Source of the DNA: Microbacterium sp. NC79
Lineage (GTDB): Bacteria; Actinomycetota; Actinomycetes; Actinomycetales; Microbacteriaceae
DNA length: 64,000 nucleotides
Direction of reading: 5' to 3'
Assembly (NCBI RefSeq): GCF_019061125.1
Contig: NZ_JAHQYI010000001.1
Span: 1,116,001-1,180,000, forward strand
The position numbers and the translations under genes are program-made. Positions 35,201 through 44,200 of the stretch are shown here, piece by piece (position 1 is the first letter of the stretch; every line of letters starts with the position of its first letter). The notes beneath the pieces are model-generated. The model saw only the letters and a program-made list of their open reading frames with translations, made no database searches and had not been told where the DNA came from.

Positions 35201-38200
35201 AACACCGGCTACGGCAAGGCCCCGCTGGTTGACCCCGTCATCTTCGACAAGATTCCGGAGTACATCTCCACCGACCTGTCGACGTACATCACGGACGGCA
35301 AGCTTGACGTTGCGGCCGCGGTTGCCGCAGGCGATCTGATCGTCAACCACTACGACGAAAACGGCGACCTTGTCGAGCGTGCGAAGCTTCCGACGGTGAC
35401 TGTGGAGTCCGTGAAGGGTCTTGACGTTGCAGGTGACCAGACTTTCAAGAACGATCGACCGAACGATCAGTACGGCCTATTGTCATCGAAGGAACCGCTC
35501 GATACGGGAGTGAACCCGGCCAGCGAGATTGAGTTCCAGGTGTTCGAGTACCAATTCGCTGATGACCTTGGTCGTGGCGAGCGAGTCGAGATTGTCTACT
35601 CGGGTCAGATCCGGGAAGAGAATCTGCCGTACGCGAAGTATGCAGACGGCCGCACGGTGTTCGCGCCGCTCCTGGGGTGGTATATCGGCAACGTTCCTAC
35701 TGCGCCAAACTCACACCAGTACGACATGGATATGGCGTCACTTCTGCACGATGCGGGTATCTCCGGAACGCGGAGCTACGAGACCACGGCCGACGAGTTC
35801 TTGATGAACTCGGCAGCATGGCAGGCCGGAGGCGTGGACGCGCGCCGCAATCCGCGGAACTCGAGTGGTGCGCTTGACACGTACTACGACGCATCGGCGA
35901 ACACGATGTACAGCCACAAGGCGTACATGCAAGAGAGCGCGGACAACGCGTTGTTCGAAGCGACGACGGGTACCGCACGTGATGACGTGTTCGGCTTCGT
36001 GAGCACGGCACGTGTGAACGACGGCACGGTCACGCACGACGAACGCATCATGTGGGCTCAGGATGCGTTGCATCTGACTCGCGCGTGGCTCTACGGTGCC
36101 AGCGAGATGCTCCCCGGGGTGGAACGCAAGGCTCCGACCGGACTGTCTGATGCGAACTTCTATGAGCACGACGGTTCTCTTGAGGCGCCGTACTATGTGA
36201 CCCCTTACACGACGGACAACTACACCTACGCCGTGCAGCTGCACGAAGAGTTCACCGTGCGCATGCACGCAGCCAACCTCGGTGACCGTCCGATTGAAAG
36301 CGGTATCGAATACCTTGAGATACTTCCGATCGGAGTGAACCCGCTCGACGAGAACGGTGACCTCATCGGCATCACCGCATTCAACGGTGACGGCACCGAG
36401 ATCGATCCGAGCCGCGTGACGGTGACGGTCGTGCAGACTCCTGAGAAGGACGCCGGCTATAAGGCTCCGGCGCAGTCGCAAGAGGCCGGCACGTTCGGTG
36501 AGGACGACATTGAAAACGCGGTCCCTTATGTTCTGAAGATTCAGGTCGCAGGGGAGCTCGGAGGGATGTTTAAGGCGTCTTCGTCGACGGAGAAGTCCAA
36601 GTACCAGCACGTTGACGTCTCCGTACGCGTGGACGGTGACGCTCCGAAGCTTGTAGACGGCAAGCGCTACTGGCACGACGAGCTGACGGTCACCACGATC
36701 GCTCCCGAGCGTCACCTGGCGATTTACAGCGAAGAGTATGGCGCGTTCGATGTTGCGCCCAACATCTACAACACCGCTAAGTTCCCGAACGACGGGATGC
36801 CCCAGGGCGTCGATGTGACGGATCTGCGTTGGAGCTACAACAGCCACAGCTCGTACTACTCGTTCGAGCCGTACGGCATGTACATTCGTGGCCTGAACGC
36901 TCAGGGTACGACGACCACCGTCGATGGTAAGCCGGCTCTCGTTACGGGTGACCAGATCGCGATGCGGGCGGCTTCGTTGCGTGTGTGGAACGACGTTCAG
37001 AAGGACGCCGACACCTACGTTCCGGGCTATCCGCAGTCAGTGCAGGACTTCACCGTCAATCTCGGCGAGCAGTTCACGGTGCATGCCACGGTGGAGAACC
37101 AGCAGGTCGAAACCGACGCGAGCTTCAACCTGACCAGCGGCACCTATGATCTGCTGTCGAACCAGACGCAGACCACCGGTGGTGCACGCGGTTCGTGGTT
37201 TGACCCGACGGTGACCGTCGCCCTGCCGTACGGCGTGGTTCCGGTGCTCGAGGACGGCACGATCGCCCGCTACCGCGGAGACGTTGCTGGCCAGCAGAAC
37301 GTGCAGTTCGCGGCTGCGATCAATGACGTCACCTACAAGACCTCAGTCTTGGCTGCGGACGTATCGGAGCACCTTGATGTCAAGGTTGAGCGTGTCACGA
37401 GTGATGAGGGTGAGCGCTTCGTCCTGTACTTCACGGTGAAGGACACCGCGGAGGCGCAAGCTGCTCTGCACGAGATTCAGTTCGGCAAGGCGCTGGTCGT
37501 TTCGCCGCGCGTTGCTGTGATCGATGTACCCGCCTACGGCGAGAACGCTGACGTGATCGCTGACCACGAGAAGTACCAGCAGATCATCACCCTCGCACAC
37601 AGCGAACGTGGGGCGTTTGACCCGGTGGTCACACCCCTCTACAAGACGGGTTCGACACCAGCCGGCCCGACAGCGGACCGTGCGCGACTGGACTCGACCG
37701 GTACGAACGGCGTTCTGAAGATCACCGAGCGACTGATCTCTGAGACGAAGCGTTTCCTGCAGACTGACGATGTTGCTTTGCACACCAACGGCGACTGGAA
37801 TGTGGATGCGGCTTCGCTGCTTCCCCAGCAGGTTCCGGCGTCGGAAACGAACGCTGGAGCTTGGGGTGGTACGCAGCTTGCTGTGCGCCAGCCGACGATC
37901 GTCAACTCAACGAAGGTCGGCCCGTACGCAGACGGCCCGATGTCGGAGGTGTTCCTCGCGGATGCCGCTGGTCGATTCTGGATTTCGACGCAGATCGACA
38001 ACCGTCCGGCGCCGAACAGCGATCCGTACGAGCGGTTCAAGGACGCCGGTGACGTGGTCAACTCGCGCTTGCTTGTGACCACGCAGCTCACGAGCTTCGC
38101 TGAGAAGACGAAGGCGGTTCGCCTGATCGTTGACGGCGAGGTGCTCGATCGCTCAGAGTTCGAAGCCCTCGGCTACACGGTGGAGGCCGTGACCTCCGAT

Positions 38201-41200
38201 GAGCGTGAAGGTGCTGCTGAGCGTCAGACCGTCCAGTGGATGATCACCACGCCCGCAGGGGAGAATGGAACCAAGGGCCTGTTCACCTCTGGCAGCTCGA
38301 TATCGATCGTGCACCAGTACGAGCTCGTTGACGGTTTCACCGATGACGACTTCGAGAACAAGGAGCCGTGGAACGACCCGTCGCTCACGATTGACGCGTA
38401 CGTGTCGCTCCTCACCGACGACCGTACCCTCATCGAGGGTGGCCAGCACAAGGACGACTTCATTGTCCAGCCGGTCGAGGCGATGCACTATGAGACCAAG
38501 GTCGTAGAAGCCGACGGCTCGGTAGATATCGACCTTGACGGTGAACGGGTGAGCTATTTCGCTCATAACCCGGCTCGCATTGAGATCGCGAAGCCCTCGG
38601 GAGAAATCCGTGTGAACACGACACGTCCACGCATGGAGTACTCCAACGGTATGACCGGTGACACGTACTTCAACTCGGTCGACACGATCGAGTACCTCAC
38701 CACGCTCGCGAAGAACACCGGCTCAGGTCTGAACGAGATGGTGGTCGAGCACATCCTGCCGACCAACGAATCCAACGACGACTCTGTGCAACTGTCGAAG
38801 GATCCGTCGACGACAACGCTGTTGTACGTGACCTCTGGTGTGTGGGAGCTTCCGGCTTCGACGCTTGAGCGTCTCACGTCGGCGGGTAAGTCTGTTGATG
38901 ACGTCTTCGAGACGGAGGTCTTCATCTCGGCAGAACTGGCAGAGAACGGCTACGAGGGTGGCGAGTGGGTATCGCTCGGCACCAGCAGCATCACGACGAA
39001 CACCAAGTACGACGTGCCCGCTGAGCACAAGATGGGCCAGCACAAGGTGCGCGTCGTTGTCCGTTCGCTTGACCGCGACTACCTGGTTCCGTCAGGTATC
39101 CGTTTGGCTGTCGATGCTGATCCGACCAAGGACGGATCGCAGGAGGTCACGGAAACAGACCCGGAAAACAAGAGCACCACGGCGTACCCGGCAGGTGTCA
39201 CCGACAACTCGGTGAAGATCGGCATGCGTGCGACCTCCGACCGCAAGGCAACCCAGTTCATCTGGGACACCGCGCAACTGTGGGGCAACTACGTCGCTGA
39301 CGCGCACCTCAAGCTCGACCAGAGCGATGCACGTGCGTACCTGACGCCGTCGCGCCCGGTGGTGAACGTTTACCACGATGCGCTCTATTACCGGTCGGAC
39401 GCAAGCAAGCCGCAGAACGAGCGGTACGGCTGGTCGGAGAACACCGCGATCAAGCCGGACGTCTCGCCGCACTTGAAGTTCCGTGGCGAGCTCGTGAACG
39501 CCGATGAGTCGATGTGGGATGTTGACGCTGAGGGGGACACCTACTCGGAGGACGTTCTGATCAACCCGACGATGTCGTTTGAGCTGCCAGCGGTAATGAA
39601 CGTGAGTGACAATTTCACGTACGTTCCGAACAAGGACGTCACCGCGGGGCACCCGTTGAACGATGCTCACCGCACGCGGTACCCGCTGACGGACGACAAC
39701 GCGTACCTGTGGACGTGGAAGCTCGTGCGTGCAGACGGCATGGAGGCAAGTGCTGATTCCTACGTCGATCACACGCGGATTCACACCGGCTCGTGGAACG
39801 GTATGGACCGCAACGTTGTGACCGTTTGGTTCGACGGGCAGGTGTTCCCCGGCGACAAGATCGTTGTCGATTTCATCGGCAAGATCGATGCCTACACGCC
39901 AGGTGCTGCGTCGGACGACCTGAAGTCGAAGGTCTACGCGACCAACAACACCGGGCTCGTGCAGCCGTTGAACTCCATGTGGAACAACGGCAACCGCCTT
40001 GGTTACACGACGGACCGCTTCGACGTGGATGACAACAAGCTGCTGAACGACCGACTGGTGTTTGCCGAGCGTGTGCTGTTTGAGTACGAGACGTACGACA
40101 ACTTTGGCAAGCGCAAGGTCGCATACTCCGACCTCAACAGGGCCGGAACCGTCTGGCCACAGATCACACCGGTCCGCGAGGGTGGCGAGTTCAACTTCCA
40201 GGTGTCGCTTGATAACACGAAGGAAGCGGCTGACACTCCGTACCCGTACCCGATCATGTATGACGTGCTGCCGTTCGAGGGCGACACCGCGATCATGAAC
40301 GAGAACGTCGCGCGAAACTCCAAGCAGTCGGCGCTCCTGGACCTCGACAGCATCCAGCTGAGCGTTGAAGGTACTGAGAACCGCGTGTACAAGCCGAGCG
40401 AGTACACCGCGTATGTTGGTCCGTTCACGAAGCAGAGTGGAACCATCGTTCCGGCTGACATGGTGAAGCACGCTGACGCGGGCTCCGAGGCATTCTTCGA
40501 TGCACTCGGCACACCGGGCAAGGCCTCTGCCGCTCGTGACGCGCATTTCGTCACCGTGGCTGACTTCAAGGCCGCGGCCGCGAAGGATCCGTCGCTGCTT
40601 GCACAGGCTCGTACGTTGCTGGTGATGTTCAACAGCTCGTCGGCGTCACTGCCTGGACAGAGCAAGCTGAAGCTGGATTACGACATGCAGGTTCCGTTGA
40701 ACGCCCCGGCGTTCCTCGAAACTTGGGAACGGGGCGATTCGCCGAGCGACTACGCCCAGTGGAACTCGTTCGTGGGTACGCAGCGCAAGCCGAACTTCAA
40801 GCCGCAGGAATCCAATAACGCCGGTGCTTTTGTGACCGAGCGTGCCGGTTCCGTCTCGATCGGCAACTATGTCTGGCATGACGCGAACTACAACGCGAAG
40901 CAGGACGAGGGCGAACAGTTCGTGGACGGCAACGGCCGCACGCTGCTCCGCCCGTCGATGGATATTAACTTCGACGGCACGATCGACGACCCGGGTATCA
41001 ACGGGGTCGAGGTCACCCTGCTGACGCCTAACGGCAACCTGGTTGACGTGCTTGGTAACGCGATTGTTCAGTCGGGCAAGGACTGGGTCGTTATTAACGA
41101 CGAGACAGGTGAGATCTATGAGGACGACCTCGGTCAGACGACGATCTCGGAGGGGCCGCTGAAGACCACGACGCGCACGGACGTGAACGGCTTCGCTGGC

Positions 41201-44200
41201 TACTACGTGTTCTCTAACATCGCCCCCGGTGACTACCGCGTGATGTTTGAGTTCCCCGCAGAGTACGAGCGCTTCGGCGTTACGACGCTCGAGGTTCTCT
41301 CGGGCGCCGGTGTTGAGGTTTACGAACCCGGTGAGCAGGCGGGTATTCCCGCGGGTGACACCAAGGGTGCACTGGTAGCAATCACTGCCCCCGAGTCGGT
41401 TAAGACGAGCACGTCGGACGATGTCCGTATGGGCTTCGACCTGGGTGTCGCCGAGATGATTGATTTCGGAGGTAAGGTCTGGAACGACACGAACCGCAAC
41501 GGAACCATCGACGCCGGTGAAGCAGGGATGGGTGGCTACAGCGTCTACCTGCAAGACATGGCGGGCAACCAGGTTCCTGATGAGAACGGTGACCCGTTTG
41601 TTGCGACAACGCAGGCTGACGGCTCGTACGTCTTCACGCTGCTGCCGCGTGAGCGCCAGTACCAAGTGCAGGTTGTGCACCCCGATGGCGTCTATGACAC
41701 CGGTATCCCGGTCACGCCGATTACGCACAGTCACGACCCGTTTGAACTTGTCGATGACAACGACGGTGTCTTGACCAAGAAGGGCACTGAGCGTCTCGTC
41801 AAGACGAACCCGCTCGGTTTCGACCTCGAAGGTCTCTACGCGAGCTCCTTCGCTGAGCGCCTCTCGGTGAACGTCGGTTTCTACCACCGGCAGGAGACAG
41901 CGGTCATTGGTAACCGCGTCTGGGATGACCTGAACCGTGACGGCATCCAGGATGCGGGCGAACCCGGCATCGTGGGTCAGAAGCTCACGCTCGAGCAGTT
42001 CGAGCAGGCTGGCGACAAGTGGGTCAAGAACGAGGCCTTTACGGCCGAGATCGTTTCCGGCGCTGACGGGTACTACTTCTTCCGTGACGTGCCGGTATTC
42101 CGTGAGAACGGGAATGAGCTGATTGAGCTTCGCTACCAGGTGGTTGTTGGCGCTGACGACATGTCGGCGGGTTACACTTTCGCACCGACACATCAGGGTG
42201 GGCGCAAGGATCTCGATTCGGACTTCTTCTTCGAGACGGGCACCATGCACCAGTCGGCGACGACCGGGGAGAACTTGATCTCCCTTCTCGAAACCGAGGG
42301 TGACGAGAAGGTACCTGTCGACGACATCACCATCGATCTCGGACTGATGGCTCACGACACAGGTGTGGTTGCTGGCGAGGTCTTCATCGACAAGCTGAAG
42401 GATGGCATCAAGACTGACGACATGCTGGGTGACGAGCGATACAGCGTTACGCTCCAGCAGAGTGTGGACGGTGTGACCTGGTCTGACCTCGCCTCCCAGT
42501 CGACGGTGAACACTTACCGGTTCGAAGATCTAGCCATCTTCGACGATGCGTCGAAGCGGCCGTTCCAGTACCGCACCGTGGTGACCGAGATCCCGCTGTG
42601 GCTCACGATCACTGCGCACAACGCCGGCGATGATGACACGGTCGATAGCGACTTCGTCGAATCAGCCCGCGGTGCAACGTACACGGCTGTGTCGGACGCA
42701 TACGTTCTCGGTGAACTGCTCCAGGGGCAGTTCTTCCCGATCGACACTCGAGAGTCGGTGGATCAGGAAGAGGTCGATCTTGGACTGGTCGAGCCGCTCT
42801 CCGTCGTAGGCGGCACGATGTGGAACGATGCGAACGCGAACGGTATCCAGGACGCTGGTGAAGCGCCTGTCGCTGGCAAGACGGTCACCCTGTGGGAGCT
42901 CGTCGACGCTGATTGGGTGAAGGTTGCTCACCAAAAGCTTGATATCGCTGGTCTGATCGGCAGTCGCCTCCAAGGTGGCGCTCTCACGACAACAACCGAT
43001 GAGAACGGTGAGTACCGCTTCGAGGTCAGCCCGCTGCATTACGAGGATGACTCGGCCGCGAACTTCCTGGCTCCGCGCCTCTATCGTGTGACGGTAGAGC
43101 GTGAAGCTGGTCAGGAATGGTCACCTCTCAACATCGGCGACGACCGTAACGTGGATAGCGACGTCATCACACCGGCGACCGAGTTCGGTACCCAGATGAC
43201 GGGTGTCACGAACGTGTTCTCGATCCTTGATCACGAGAACGGAATCGCTGACCCAACAACCAAGCGTGACGACGTCCAGATGGACATCGGTGTGACCGGC
43301 TACGAGACCGAGGTCTTGATCGGCGGCCGCGCTTGGGATGATGTGAACGCTAACGGCGTCCAGGAGGACGCCGAGGAGATCATCGCTGGTCAGGTCATCA
43401 CCCTGTGGGAGAGGATCGACGGCGAGTGGGTCGTTGCTGAGGACGTGAACGGTCACAGCACGAAGACCACCGGCAAGGACGGCCGCTACGAGTTCACGGT
43501 GAACCCGACGCACTACGACGTTACGCACCCGGGCTTCCTGATAGCGCGCGAGTACCGCGTGAGCGCAGAGCGCCTCGGCAACCAGCAGTGGTCGCCGTTG
43601 AACGTCGGCGAAGACCGTGCACTCGATAGCGACGTGACTGGCAACGTGTTGGGTGACAACCCGCAGCTTCGTGGCCACTCGGGTCTGTTCTCAATCGTCG
43701 ACCTCGACGTGAACACCGGCTGGGCGAATGCGGCCTCCTTCCGCGACGACCTCGAGATGGATCTGGGTCTCACGACCTACGCCACCTCGGTGATCGTCGG
43801 CGGCCGTGTCTGGGAGGACACGAACGTTGACGGCCTGCAGACGGAAGGTGAAGAAAGCACCGTTGGTCAGGTTGTCACCCTGTGGGAGAAGGTCGACGGC
43901 GAGTGGACGATCGTTGAAGACCTGCAGGGCGACAGCACGCAGGTGACTGATGCTGACGGTCGCTATGCGTTCGAGGTGGCGCCGACGTACTACGAGGAGG
44001 AGCACCCGCTGTTCCTGCAGCCCCGTGAGTACCAGGTGTCCACCGAGCGACTCGGTAACCAGGTGTGGACCCAGCTCCACGCGGGTGATGACCGCACGAT
44101 TGACAGCGACGTACGTGGAAACGCGCTTGATGATACCCCGCAGCTGCGCGGTTACGCTGGCGAGTTCCAGATCATTGACACGGCGGGCACCCAGGTTGAT

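Noticed and set aside
39092..42355. Long minus-strand frames (484 and 569 codons) under the giant gene
   Set aside because: They are shadows caused by the codon bias of the plus-strand gene: Val/Arg/His-rich without motifs, starts or ribosome sites.
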